From NCBI GenBank assembly GCA_017469465.1, contig JAFUGH010000032.1, forward strand, positions 1 through 56,099: DNA of 56,099 bases, read 5' to 3'. A program made the position numbers and the translations under genes. The notes beneath the pieces are model-generated. The model was given only the letters and a program-made list of their open reading frames with translations, was not told the DNA's origin and ran no database searches. This stretch comes from Clostridia bacterium. GTDB lineage: Bacteria; Bacillota; Clostridia; TANB77; UBA1234. This document shows, piece by piece, positions 20,101 to 27,522 of this stretch (its first letter is position 1; every line of letters starts with the position of its first letter).

Positions 20101-20982
20101 CTCTCTATACGTTTTTACCTCTCCAAAATCTTTCGTTGCTATATAAATAGAGACTTCATCTTTTTTACCTTTAGAGGCACTTGTCCAATAACACGAAATC
20201 ATATTTAATGGAAAATCTGCCACTTTTGGAAGATTTTCTAATTTAATATATGGATCATTATTAATCATACCAGCCAGTACATTAGCACCTAATCGTTTGA
20301 TATTTGTTTGACGATAGGCAAGCTCAATTCTATTTGTCCTTCTATTAATATATTTTATTTTATACTCTGTTATATTCTCAGCATAAGAATCAGGATTATC
20401 ATACATTTTTATCTTTGGATTTTCATCCGAAATCGTCATTTCGTCAATGATATGTTCTGCCAATAGTAACGACATAATGCTTTTAACTTTATTTTCGTGA
20501 ACCCTACCATTTTCAACAAATGCTTCATAGTATTCTTTTGTAATATTATTACGTTCCTGAGCCACTAAACCTTCATATGTTTGATAACCATACTGCATTT
20601 TAGTTGTTTCTGAAGGAGAATAAATTAAAATCTCAACATTAAGCGCAATAGTTGTAGCTATAATGCATATAGAATCACTAAATTTATAATCAACAACTGG
20701 GAAAACAGTTCCAATTGATGTATTTGTAGTAGAAAAATTAATGTCTCCTGATACAATAAGATTTTGAATATAATATTTATTATAATTGATTAGCATTCTT
20801 GAAATCTCCGCAGTAGGTTCTGTATATCTTCTAACAATAATATATTTTTCTGCTTCACTTTCAAGTGCTATTTGATTTTCTATTAGGGCAAAATCGATTT
20901 GATTTAATTGATTTGAAACTCTTTCGACGTCAAAGCCAAAACTTGCAAGTTTATTCTTTAGTACCTTTTCAATAATTTTCAT
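14185..20982 (-). CDS. Giant 2265-residue MucBP-like repeat protein without an export signal
   Basis: Three regions are visible. Residues 1-519 are an N-terminal region I do not recognise. Residues about 520-1933 hold 19 tandem units of roughly 74 residues, each with the beta pattern V-x-V-x-Y-x-D...G, then Q-x-G-x-x-Y-x-P, then a Trp-containing strand, then L-x-V...N-I-I-x-x-x-Y. This matches MucBP-like domains, which in other proteins occur on cell surfaces. Residues 1934-2265 are charged and helical. There is no signal peptide, no membrane segment, no LPXTG motif and no C-terminal anchor, so the protein looks cytoplasmic or mother-cell located. The ATG at 20982 follows GAGGTG; a GTG at 20991 is rejected. 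It lies between the GH57 and phosphorylase genes and is divergent from ytxC. A scaffold on glycogen or on the forespore is inference. Confidence 0.75.
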   Translation of the reverse strand: MKIIEKVLKNKLASFGFDVERVSNQLNQIDFALIENQIALESEAEKYIIVRRYTEPTAEISRMLINYNKYYIQNLIVSGDINFSTTNTSIGTVFPVVDYKFSDSICIIATTIALNVEILIYSPSETTKMQYGYQTYEGLVAQERNNITKEYYEAFVENGRVHENKVKSIMSLLLAEHIIDEMTISDENPKIKMYDNPDSYAENITEYKIKYINRRTNRIELAYRQTNIKRLGANVLAGMINNDPYIKLENLPKVADFPLNMISCYWTSASKGKKDEVSIYIATKDFGEVKTYREYCEKNSKKYDTLLRNLQIQFERETGKTISNEYLIEILNKLNQELLNPSMSIIRDCMNNPSDEIEVLKYRFKATTDQKEFEEKLYISIEDNIGTRYKYKLPENILSDLTRVGNKLEYTDQNGKQVRKQSVADFNVNSKAAIIRRETLIDYSNIPDLLGYIYEDMEYLGTDMLPVPSIEVDFYFPAFEKNEVSMYNGTNYGVDYSSLNSFNKFNSMEESSNSTVPGTTYATVRYVNSSGEVLKENTVNNLYAGTSYVPEIIPIISDSEGREWVCGMTQFPSTVINMVPEYNIIEIKYKEKYSKVNITFLNRDGKKICDDVIETVQTGTTYDLSSKKHYLDESSNEWQLISSRPQKFVVKDDDYSNNLILIYDIQKETVSVKLLNPSREEIAKQQLLEYPIGKVVNISLDKIVIDEKGKGWIYNGVNPIQYMVKNDGNNVLEVSYEEYKLPVIVKYQTEDGISILNDKLEYIQVGMPYDAPYEKEVNDIKLRVWQYREGASQNFITSQNESDNVIKIIYEPKLANVSIQMVNETGNNLLNPIQKSCQIGEEFSSVFMNEIIDNFGRMWIKKEDPLKLVVSENDLENNIIIKYQPLMGTITVNFFDDERNELIPSKSFVKQVGTIFKPEIIEKLESEDGRKWRVSSEELEELVVKKNIEENIISVFYEKELADVILEFVDKYGKKVKEPVTVKGQIGSDYNPKAYDVIEDLTGGKLMLESTEPKKLIVKNSGTRFKLTYGEIKAIVIVKHINIKTNKTIMDDVIAKVKLGGVYIPNIQEKIYDKEKCMWKFIGDKNISIIVKENEQENIILLQYDEATAKVSIKYQDSYGNTLRDDVVYDLQIGKDIDIKKLDHFIDSNGIGWEFDSTKSSSRKVVEGENDIVNIYNPLKVDVKVRYLNEEGQEIIDNKVNQVQIGRRYEITYDEKVTSKNNLLWRYKEGADDYIKVEEAGNIIDIIYEPVYTNIIERFYSKSGEVITEEVKKRTQVGSIVEFTPENILVDSESKKWNFVKIDRKRINVLENEEQNIVNEIYEERKAEIMVKIFNSNDEEIVEPKKYSAQVGSKFKAELPNSFIDSKTKLGWQLSKTANDTIVVDEDSGKNTIIVKYDKYLVSVKNRIVDTSGNSIFPDEEKQLQVGTTYSPTVEKELKDDEGKIWFYGKKREKGLLLFDDKTENEDITITVSENSENNIVLLKYAPMLAKVTVKYQDNLGNIIAQADEYEAQIGSNYTPSIKEIIKDVKNNKWMYNPNSKSTILVDKNEGNNVILLSYEEEKAPVIYKYQDEFKNRLRSPKKQLAQIGSIYTPEIDNIIEDEQGKVWEYKSSNVEKLEIKDSGQENVVEVTYVPLLTEVELNIKNRKGELITTQVEKAQLGSNFSPNIDEKIFDDNSMMFRFVECKPKELLVKEVPIGASEKLNVFELTYEAVYSNVTIVYQDIDGNKLKDDEIVQLQVGTKYTPKLIQYVTDRRGIQWENISKEVDTIRVMENPKDNMIKMTYELAKAEVIIRYKDLDGNTIKEANRFQENIGVEFVPECDEIIVDGKNRKWLFVSSDPVKLTVGSINNIINLTYQEKKVPVVIKFETVDGKKLRADAKENVQVGSQYTPKKNFAIIYDENEIWRFLEFRPSSILVTDNSSDNIIIQVYDNKVSETPKNPKLVNPFADTLTNEEKEDKTLERVITSTLNSDLSQKQEVSNLILEKNEDANINRLESVENEFKEPNLINLSKSILLDDTEKTTIIKLNDINKKIINELNNFKNSFDFNMQDELVRKINEYMSYEKEIIQNELSDMLSNDKTGKRFLKILEAIVELDKDYQKMQERKVILLTDYFVNTSITNNEQAIYICERAKNTQELLIVQNKINSNAKNMQELQKYYIDLLYEKAMFDSYYKTRTKAKDDYFINQDDRASIGSEIAVLINNMLPKQAFNLLQKNSLNIVQQSELEAIMKLLSSQQRELLVKMVSEIKDGKIRKELTKRLKDI
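15184..19425 (-). repeat. 19 tandem MucBP-like repeat units
   Basis: The coding repeat averages 74 codons. Units keep the Q-[VI]-G (or equivalent) turn, a YxP motif and a Trp in most copies, but diverge strongly between copies. This indicates an old array under protein-level constraint rather than a recent DNA expansion. Unit 13 is longer, with an inserted LLLFDDKTENED stretch. Confidence 0.75.
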
Positions 20983-21120
20983 CCTTTTCACCTCATATTA
21001 CTTTTATTATACATTATTACAAGTTTTTTTCAATAGATTTTGTTGCTTTTTTAGCAGTTAAAGAATAGTATATTTTGAATAATTTTATTAAAATGTATAA
21101 AAATAATTTTGAGGTGAATT

Positions 21121-21717
21121 ATGAAAGCAAGATCTATCATTTTAAAATCAAACACTAATAATTTTGTAAAACAGTTAGTTGACGAACTATTAACATATCC
21201 CAGCATACGCTTTTTTAATAAAAAAATAAATGGTGAAAACACGATAGTGATAAAATGTTTCAATTATTATGACATTAAAAAAGAAGAAAATGAAAAAAAT
21301 TTTTATGGAAATTATATATATTTATATACATGTCTTTCGCTGATTCTTACAGACTTAATAATAATTAATTACGAAAATATTTTTATCAAGAGGATTTTAC
21401 ATTATAACTATTTTTATTTCGAAAAATCAAAGCTAAAGAAAATTTCAAACATTATTACTTTAATTTTAAATCCAAATTCACCACTTGAAAACAGCCATGA
21501 ACTATTGCTTTTCAGGAAGCAAGTTATTTTAGCATCGTTATTAAAAAATTTTCACAAGACAAATTACATGCACATCGATGGTTTTATTAATTTTGGCTTG
21601 ACTTCATACTATGAATTCTTAGAAGAGATCGTTTTCAATATTGTGCAACTTTCCATATCAAATTTTATTTCTATTGAGAAGCTCAATTTTGTAATTAAAA
21701 ATATGTTTGATTATTAA
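21121..21717 (+). CDS. ytxC: YtxC-like sporulation protein
   Basis: A 198-residue protein resembling the YtxC family of spore formers: LYTCLSLILTDLII in the middle, and NYMHIDGFINFGLTSYYEFL near the C-terminus, which fits the family's IDGFxxFRLKEY block. YtxC has no defined biochemical role; it is listed as a sporulation protein. SD GAGGTG precedes the ATG at ideal distance. It is divergent from the giant repeat gene, sharing about 138 bp of upstream DNA, and a promoter for the phosphorylase begins at its stop codon. Confidence 0.75.
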   Translation: MKARSIILKSNTNNFVKQLVDELLTYPSIRFFNKKINGENTIVIKCFNYYDIKKEENEKNFYGNYIYLYTCLSLILTDLIIINYENIFIKRILHYNYFYFEKSKLKKISNIITLILNPNSPLENSHELLLFRKQVILASLLKNFHKTNYMHIDGFINFGLTSYYEFLEEIVFNIVQLSISNFISIEKLNFVIKNMFDY

Positions 21718-21746
21718 TTGACTTTTTTCATTTGTTATAAGATAAT
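21718..21746 (+). promoter_or_regulatory. Sigma-A promoter for the glucan phosphorylase gene
   Basis: TTGACT (21718-21723), a 17-nt spacer and GATAAT (21741-21746) lie about 50 bp before the GTG start. The -35 begins 1 nt after the ytxC stop codon. Confidence 0.6.
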
Positions 21747-21796
21747 TAAAATAAGTATGAGGTTTATTATTTTATATACAAAGGAGGAATTTTACG

Positions 21797-24358
21797 GTGT
21801 ACTTGTTTGGAAAAATTGCTGTGACTCCACAGCTACCAGAAAGAATTACAGATCTTTCAAAATTGGCAAATAATTTATGGTGGTCTTGGAATTCGTACGC
21901 ATTAAGATTATATGACTATATTGATTCAAAACTCTTTGAAAAAGTAAATAAAAATCCGGTTAAATTTCTTTCAGAAATTAATCAACAAAGATTGGTTGAA
22001 GTTTCGAATGATCAAGATTTCTTGAAAGAATATGACCTTGTAATAGAAAATTTTAATGGATATTTAAACAATACAAACACTTATTTTGCAAAGAAATATC
22101 CTGAGAACAAAAATGATGTAATTGCATATTTTTCAGCAGAATATGGATTAGATGAAATACTTCCAATTTATGCAGGTGGTCTTGGAATTTTATCTGGTGA
22201 TCATTGCAAATCTGCAAGTGATTTAGGTATTCCATTTGTTCCTGTTGGCTTACTATATAAGCAAGGTTATTTTAATCAATTAATAAACAAAGATGGTAGT
22301 GAAATGTTTGACTACTCACCCGCTAACATCTCAAGTTTACCTATTCTTCCAGTGAAAGATGAAAATGGAAATGACTTAATCATTCCTCTTCAATTTCCTG
22401 GTAGAATCATCTATCTAAAAATATGGAAAATCAATATTGGAAGAGTTAGTTTATACCTAATGGATAGTGACATAGATTTAAATAGTGATTTAGATAAAGG
22501 GTTAACCTTAAAATTATACGGTGGAAATCAAGAGATGAGAATCGCTCAAGAAATCGTACTAGGTATTGGTGGTATGAAGTTATTAGAAGCATTAAAAATT
22601 AAGCCAACAATCTATCACATGAATGAAGGACATTCATCTTTCGTAATTTTAGAATTAATTAAAAACTTTATGAAAGAAAAAAATGTTTCTTTCGAGGTGG
22701 CAAAAAAATTAGCTTCTACTTGTACAATTTTTACAACACATACTCCTGTTCCAGCAGGAAATGACATATTCCCTATTGAATTAATGGATAAGTATTTTTC
22801 TTCTTACTGCAATGAGCTTGGAATTGCTAGAAATGACTTTTTAAACATGGGCGCTAAATACGAAAATTCAAATCAAGGCTTTAATATGGCTGTACTTGCA
22901 CTAAAAATTGCCGGTAAGAAAAATGGTGTTAGTAAACTTCATGGAGGAGTATCAAAAAAACTATTCTCTGAATTATGGCCAAATATTCAAACAGAAGAAA
23001 TTCCAATTACATACGTTACTAATGGTGTACATACATGCACTTGGCTTGCTCCAGCACTAAAAGAATTATACAACACATATATGCGTCCATTTTGGCAAGA
23101 GATTACACAAGATAGAGAAGTTTGGAACGACATAGACAATATTCCGGATGAAAAATTATGGGATGTTCACATGATTCAAAAACAAAAATTAGTTAATTTG
23201 GTTCGAAAGAATATTCGTGAGCAAAAAATCAGGAATGGTGCTTCTCTAGAAGAAATCAACGAAGTAGATAAACTATTAGATCCAAATGCTTTAACTATTG
23301 GATTTGCAAGAAGATTTGCAACTTATAAAAGGGCTGATTTAATTTTTAGAGATATTGAAAGAATTACAAATATTTTAAATAATCCAAATAAACCAGTACA
23401 AATTATATTTGCAGGAAAGCCACATCCAGCAGATATTCAAGGGCAAGAGTTAGTTAAAAGAATTTATGAGATTTCTAACATGCCACAATTTAAAGGAAAG
23501 GTCATTATTCTAGAAAATTATAATATGTATATCTCTAGATACCTAGTTAGTGGTGTAGACATATGGCTTAACAATCCTAGAAGACCTTTAGAAGCAAGTG
23601 GTACAAGTGGTGAAAAAGCAGGTCTTAATGGTGTCATTAATTTAAGCATTTTAGACGGATGGTGGTACGAAGGCTATGACGGACAAAATGGTTGGGCAAT
23701 TGGTGATGAAACAGAATACACAAATTATGAAATTCAAGATAACGCTGATTCACAAAGTATTTACAATATTTTAGAAAATGAAATTATTCCTTTATATTAT
23801 GAAAAAGCTGATATGACAAAAAATAAAAAATGGATTACTCTAATGAAAAACTCTATTAAGAGTGTGGGTGGTGTATATAATACTGGAAGAATGCTTTGTG
23901 ACTATTTAGATAAATTATATATTCCACAAATTAATTTAACAAAATCAGAAAAATATTCAAATGATAATTTAGTACAATTTTTAAATTGGGAACAAAAAGT
24001 TCGTAGTAGTTGGAATAATATTTCTATTGAATCAATGAATAATTTGGCTGAAATTTCAACTAATGCAGGAGATATCGTAGAACTTAAATGTGTCGCTAAT
24101 TTAGGTAGCATTTCTCCAGAAGATGTTTCTGTTGAAATATTTTATGGTAAATTCGATGATACTAATAAATTGGTAGATAGTAATTATTTGAAGATGGAGC
24201 AAACCAATAAAATAGATGATAATAGATACGAATATTCTGCTAAAATTAGCATGAATAATGGTGGAAATTATGGTTATACTTTTAGGATTATGCCAACAAA
24301 TCCTTTACTAATTAATCAGCAAGATATGGGACTTTGTAAATGGTTAATAAGTGAGTAA
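21797..24358 (+). CDS. Alpha-glucan phosphorylase (GT35, Thermotoga-type)
   Basis: An 853-residue PLP enzyme releasing glucose-1-phosphate from the ends of alpha-1,4-glucans. The N-terminal DUF3417-type region (KLANNLWWSWNSYALRLYD) marks the TIGR02094 group. NEGHSSFV, FTTHTPVPAGND and the PLP-lysine region EASGTSGEKAGLNGV are present. The start is GTG at 21797 with the strong SD AAGGAGG. It completes the glucan locus: synthesis (GT4), branching (GH57) and breakdown, with pyruvate kinase next. Confidence 0.93.
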   Translation: MYLFGKIAVTPQLPERITDLSKLANNLWWSWNSYALRLYDYIDSKLFEKVNKNPVKFLSEINQQRLVEVSNDQDFLKEYDLVIENFNGYLNNTNTYFAKKYPENKNDVIAYFSAEYGLDEILPIYAGGLGILSGDHCKSASDLGIPFVPVGLLYKQGYFNQLINKDGSEMFDYSPANISSLPILPVKDENGNDLIIPLQFPGRIIYLKIWKINIGRVSLYLMDSDIDLNSDLDKGLTLKLYGGNQEMRIAQEIVLGIGGMKLLEALKIKPTIYHMNEGHSSFVILELIKNFMKEKNVSFEVAKKLASTCTIFTTHTPVPAGNDIFPIELMDKYFSSYCNELGIARNDFLNMGAKYENSNQGFNMAVLALKIAGKKNGVSKLHGGVSKKLFSELWPNIQTEEIPITYVTNGVHTCTWLAPALKELYNTYMRPFWQEITQDREVWNDIDNIPDEKLWDVHMIQKQKLVNLVRKNIREQKIRNGASLEEINEVDKLLDPNALTIGFARRFATYKRADLIFRDIERITNILNNPNKPVQIIFAGKPHPADIQGQELVKRIYEISNMPQFKGKVIILENYNMYISRYLVSGVDIWLNNPRRPLEASGTSGEKAGLNGVINLSILDGWWYEGYDGQNGWAIGDETEYTNYEIQDNADSQSIYNILENEIIPLYYEKADMTKNKKWITLMKNSIKSVGGVYNTGRMLCDYLDKLYIPQINLTKSEKYSNDNLVQFLNWEQKVRSSWNNISIESMNNLAEISTNAGDIVELKCVANLGSISPEDVSVEIFYGKFDDTNKLVDSNYLKMEQTNKIDDNRYEYSAKISMNNGGNYGYTFRIMPTNPLLINQQDMGLCKWLISE

Positions 24359-24377
24359 TATGCTTTGAGAATATAGA

Positions 24378-24430
24378 GTACGCTGTGTTTCTCTACAATG
24401 TATCCACAAAAATAGTAGAACACAGCGTAC
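24378..24430. terminator. Palindrome between phosphorylase and pyruvate kinase genes
   Basis: GTACGCTGTGTT (24378-24389) pairs perfectly with AACACAGCGTAC (24419-24430); an inner TCTAC/GTAGA can extend it. T-rich sequence follows at 24431-24446. It probably ends the phosphorylase transcript. Confidence 0.55.
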
Positions 24431-24476
24431 TTCATAATTATTTTTAGTAATTCATTTTTTTATAGAGGTGAATAGA

Positions 24477-25916
24477 ATGAGGAAAACTAAAATTGTATGC
24501 ACTCTTGGTCCTGCAGTAGATGATTATAAAATTTTAACAAAACTGTTTTCAGCTGGAATGAATGTTGCAAGATTCAACTTTTCTCATGGAGATTATGAAC
24601 AACAATCTAAAAGAATTGAAATGTTTAAAGCTGTCCGTGAAGAACTGAACCTGCCAGTACCCATGATGCTTGATACAAAAGGGCCAGAAATAAGAATTGG
24701 TACTTTCGAAAATGATGGAGTTATTTTAAGTGATGGTTCCATATTTACACTAACTCAAGAACCTTGTGTTGGAACATTTTCAAAAGTATTTGTTAACTAC
24801 CCTACCCTTTATGATGAAGTTACAGTCGGCACTAAAATATTAATTAATGATGGAATTATAGAATTAAAAGTAAAAGAAATTTCAAATAAGGATGTCATAT
24901 GTGAAGTAATCCATGGTGGAAAATTAACTAATAGGAAAAGCGTAAATATTCCTGGATTATCACTTAATTTACCCGTATTAACAGAGAAAGATAAAAGTGA
25001 TATTATATTTGGAATTGAAAATGGATTTGATATAATTGCTGCTTCTTTTGTAAGAAAACCTGAAGATATTTTAGCAATCAAAGAAGTATTAGAAGAACAC
25101 CATGCTCCTTATATAAAAATTATTGCTAAGATTGAAAATCAAGAAGGCGTAGATAACTTTGATAGGATTCTTGAAGTAGCTGACGGAATTATGGTGGCAC
25201 GTGGTGATTTAGGTGTTGAAATACCTATGGATAAGGTTCCTTTACTACAAAAGGAATTTGTTAAGAAATGTAAAAGAATTGGAAAAGATGTCATTATCGC
25301 AACACAAATGCTTGAGTCTATGGTATATAATCCAAGACCAACTCGTGCAGAAGTAAATGATGTCGCAAATGCAATCTTTGATGGTGCCTCAAGCATCATG
25401 CTTTCAGGTGAAGTTGCTGCTGGTAATTTTCCTATTGAAAGTGTAAAAACAATGGCGCAAATTGCTGAAACAATTGAAAGTGGAATTAATTATTGGCAAA
25501 ATTTTTCTAAAAAGCCAATTGATTATTTAATGAATAATCGTTACAACTTGTTAGTTGGACATGCTCTTTGTGAAGTAGCAATGGAATCAAATGCAAAAGC
25601 AATATTTGCATTGTCTTCAGGAGGTCACACATTAAGTGCAATATCAAGTTTTAGACCTGGCTGTCCTGTGTATTTAATTACACCTAATGAAATAACAGCA
25701 AAACAACTTAGCTTAACCTGGGGAGTATACCCTATACTTGTAAGAAAATCTGAAACATCTTCAGAAATGATTCGTGAAGGCATAGAAATTGCGAAAGGTT
25801 GTAATTATATTTTGGAAGGTGATACAATCATAATTGGTGAAAGTGATACTTATAGCCAAACTAATCTGCTTGGCGTTTCAGCTAGCAAAAATATTGGTGG
25901 AATCTATACTGTATAA
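24477..25916 (+). CDS. pyk: Pyruvate kinase
   Basis: A 479-residue glycolytic enzyme converting phosphoenolpyruvate and ADP to pyruvate and ATP. Hallmarks are MRKTKIVCTLGPA at the start, ARFNFSHGDY, MLDTKGPEIRIG, KIENQEGVDNFDRIL, MVARGDLGVEIP and ATQMLESM. The length fits the short form without the extra C-terminal phosphotransferase-like domain of some Bacilli. The ATG at 24477 has AGAGGTG as SD; the in-frame GTG at 24468 lies inside it and is rejected. Confidence 0.97.
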   Translation: MRKTKIVCTLGPAVDDYKILTKLFSAGMNVARFNFSHGDYEQQSKRIEMFKAVREELNLPVPMMLDTKGPEIRIGTFENDGVILSDGSIFTLTQEPCVGTFSKVFVNYPTLYDEVTVGTKILINDGIIELKVKEISNKDVICEVIHGGKLTNRKSVNIPGLSLNLPVLTEKDKSDIIFGIENGFDIIAASFVRKPEDILAIKEVLEEHHAPYIKIIAKIENQEGVDNFDRILEVADGIMVARGDLGVEIPMDKVPLLQKEFVKKCKRIGKDVIIATQMLESMVYNPRPTRAEVNDVANAIFDGASSIMLSGEVAAGNFPIESVKTMAQIAETIESGINYWQNFSKKPIDYLMNNRYNLLVGHALCEVAMESNAKAIFALSSGGHTLSAISSFRPGCPVYLITPNEITAKQLSLTWGVYPILVRKSETSSEMIREGIEIAKGCNYILEGDTIIIGESDTYSQTNLLGVSASKNIGGIYTV

Positions 25917-25930
25917 TTCTCATAAAAAGT

Positions 25931-25981
25931 GGACGTCCATTAATTGTACATTTTAATAAGATGCACAACTAATGGACGTCC
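25931..25981. terminator. Palindrome between pyk and the zinc operon
   Basis: Two 21-nt arms beginning GGACGTCCATTA (25931-25951 and, inverted, 25961-25981) differ at 2 positions and enclose a 9-nt loop. It lies between two converging transcripts. A related sequence is built into the large palindrome at 48.1 kb, so it is probably a mobile or dispersed repeat as well as a terminator. Confidence 0.6.
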
Positions 25982-26004
25982 GCTTATACTCTCTATTTTT
26001 CTAA

Positions 26005-26691
26005 TTAATTTTTAACTGTATCTTGTCCTCTTTCATTCATTACCTTAATTGAAGAAGCATCTATGTAGTAGTATTCACCTAAATCATCAAAGCCTCTTTT
26101 AAAAGTGCCAACAATTTTTAGCCATTCTTTTTCGTTCGTAAAATCAAATTGATTATTGCCATGCCACTCATACTCGAAATAAGAATATCCTTGTGGACAA
26201 TATGCGCATAAATTTGATTCAGAATATCTCCCTACAAATGTAAATGGAGAATCTTCAATAAAAAATCCTTCAATTTCTACCGTCTTTCCCTCATAAGTAG
26301 AAAAGTTCGTGTTAACATCTGAAAGTTGTGTATCAAAATAATTATTACCTATAATTAATTCTGGTTTTACACTCTCTCCAGAAATCGAATATAACGTTCC
26401 ATCTTTTAGTTTAGTAATCTTAACTTCTTTATCTCCTATACGAGTAGAAGAAAGATTATTAGATTCTTCATTTGAGATATTCTCATCATTAACCTCCTCT
26501 ACCATTTCCGATTCTTTCACTTGTGTAAAAGTTTTTGCTGTATTATCTTGTTTTTCAACAGCAGGCTTTGCAAAAACAACATATACTAACACTCCAATAA
26601 TAGCAATAAGTATTAATGCTAAAATAGTTTTCTTTATTTGACCATTTTTATTCTCCTTAGCCATTCTCAAATATTCTGTTTTTTTACTCAT
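26005..26691 (-). CDS. Membrane-anchored protein of the zinc transporter operon
   Basis: A 228-residue protein with one N-terminal membrane segment (about 21-41, LALILIAIIGVLVYVVF), an acidic linker rich in Glu/Asn/Ser, and a C-terminal globular domain. That domain has YEGKTVEIEGFF, SNLCAYCPQGYSYFEYEW and WLKIVGTFKRG. It resembles the OB-like, Cys-containing C-terminal domain of YcgQ/DUF1980 proteins, which occur with metal-homeostasis genes; this assignment is tentative. It starts 12 bp after znuB with SD AAGGAGG, and is the last gene of the operon. Confidence 0.65.
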   Translation of the reverse strand: MSKKTEYLRMAKENKNGQIKKTILALILIAIIGVLVYVVFAKPAVEKQDNTAKTFTQVKESEMVEEVNDENISNEESNNLSSTRIGDKEVKITKLKDGTLYSISGESVKPELIIGNNYFDTQLSDVNTNFSTYEGKTVEIEGFFIEDSPFTFVGRYSESNLCAYCPQGYSYFEYEWHGNNQFDFTNEKEWLKIVGTFKRGFDDLGEYYYIDASSIKVMNERGQDTVKN

Positions 26692-26703
26692 AACATCCTC
26701 CTT

Positions 26704-27522
26704 TTATTCTTTTACAATTTTAGAAAGTATTGCGAATATGATAAATAGCACTAAATTTACAAGTACTATCATTGCACCTGTACTAATATCATACGCATAA
26801 GATAAATAAATACCAATCAAAAATGATATCACACTAATTACGCCAGAACTGATTACAACTCTTTTATAAGATTTAAACATTTGCATAGCTGTAAGGGCTG
26901 GAAAGATAATAATGCTACTAATTAACATTGTACCCATCATTCTCATTCCTACAACAATAACTACTGCCGTAAGAATCGCTATTAAATTGGTATATCGTGT
27001 AGTTTTCAAGCTAATTGCTTTCGAAAAATCTTCATCAAATGTTACTGCAAACAATTTTCTATAATAAACTACAAACAATATTAATACAATGATACTTACG
27101 CCAATGCTTAAATATACGTCACTTAAATCCATTGCTAAGATACTTCCAAACATAAAATTACAAACATCCGTATTCATACCAGTTGTAAGTGAAGTAACTG
27201 CAACACCTATCGCTAACGCGGAACTTGAAATTAATGCAATTGCACTATCACTTTTTACTTTGTGACTATTTCCAATCTTCAATAAAATAATCGCTACAAT
27301 AATTACACCTGGAATAGAAACTGGAAGAGGTGCTAATCCGAAAGCCGTTGCAATTGCTGTTATTCCGAAGCCAACATGAGAAAGTCCATCACCAATATTA
27401 GAATAACGTTTTAAAACAAGACTTACTCCTAATAAGGCTGCACATAAACTAACCAATGTTCCAACAATAAGCGCTCTATTAATAAATGCAAAACCAAGCA
27501 TTTCTTTAATTGTTTCAATCAT
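26704..27522 (-). CDS. znuB: Zinc/manganese-type ABC transporter permease
   Basis: A 272-residue ABC-3 family permease with about eight or nine hydrophobic segments. NIGDGLSHVGFG is the family's conserved loop, and GTMLISSIIIFPALTAMQ lies near the C-terminus. It overlaps the ATPase gene by 4 bp. Together with the binding protein and ATPase it forms an importer for a divalent metal, most likely zinc; manganese cannot be excluded from sequence. Confidence 0.9.
   Translation of the reverse strand: MIETIKEMLGFAFINRALIVGTLVSLCAALLGVSLVLKRYSNIGDGLSHVGFGITAIATAFGLAPLPVSIPGVIIVAIILLKIGNSHKVKSDSAIALISSSALAIGVAVTSLTTGMNTDVCNFMFGSILAMDLSDVYLSIGVSIIVLILFVVYYRKLFAVTFDEDFSKAISLKTTRYTNLIAILTAVVIVVGMRMMGTMLISSIIIFPALTAMQMFKSYKRVVISSGVISVISFLIGIYLSYAYDISTGAMIVLVNLVLFIIFAILSKIVKE

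Noticed and set aside
14185..20982. Giant protein as a sortase-anchored adhesin
   Set aside because: No signal peptide, LPXTG motif or C-terminal hydrophobic anchor is present.
24468..24476. GTG start for pyruvate kinase
   Set aside because: It lies inside the SD GAGGTG; the ATG at 24477 gives the conserved N-terminus.
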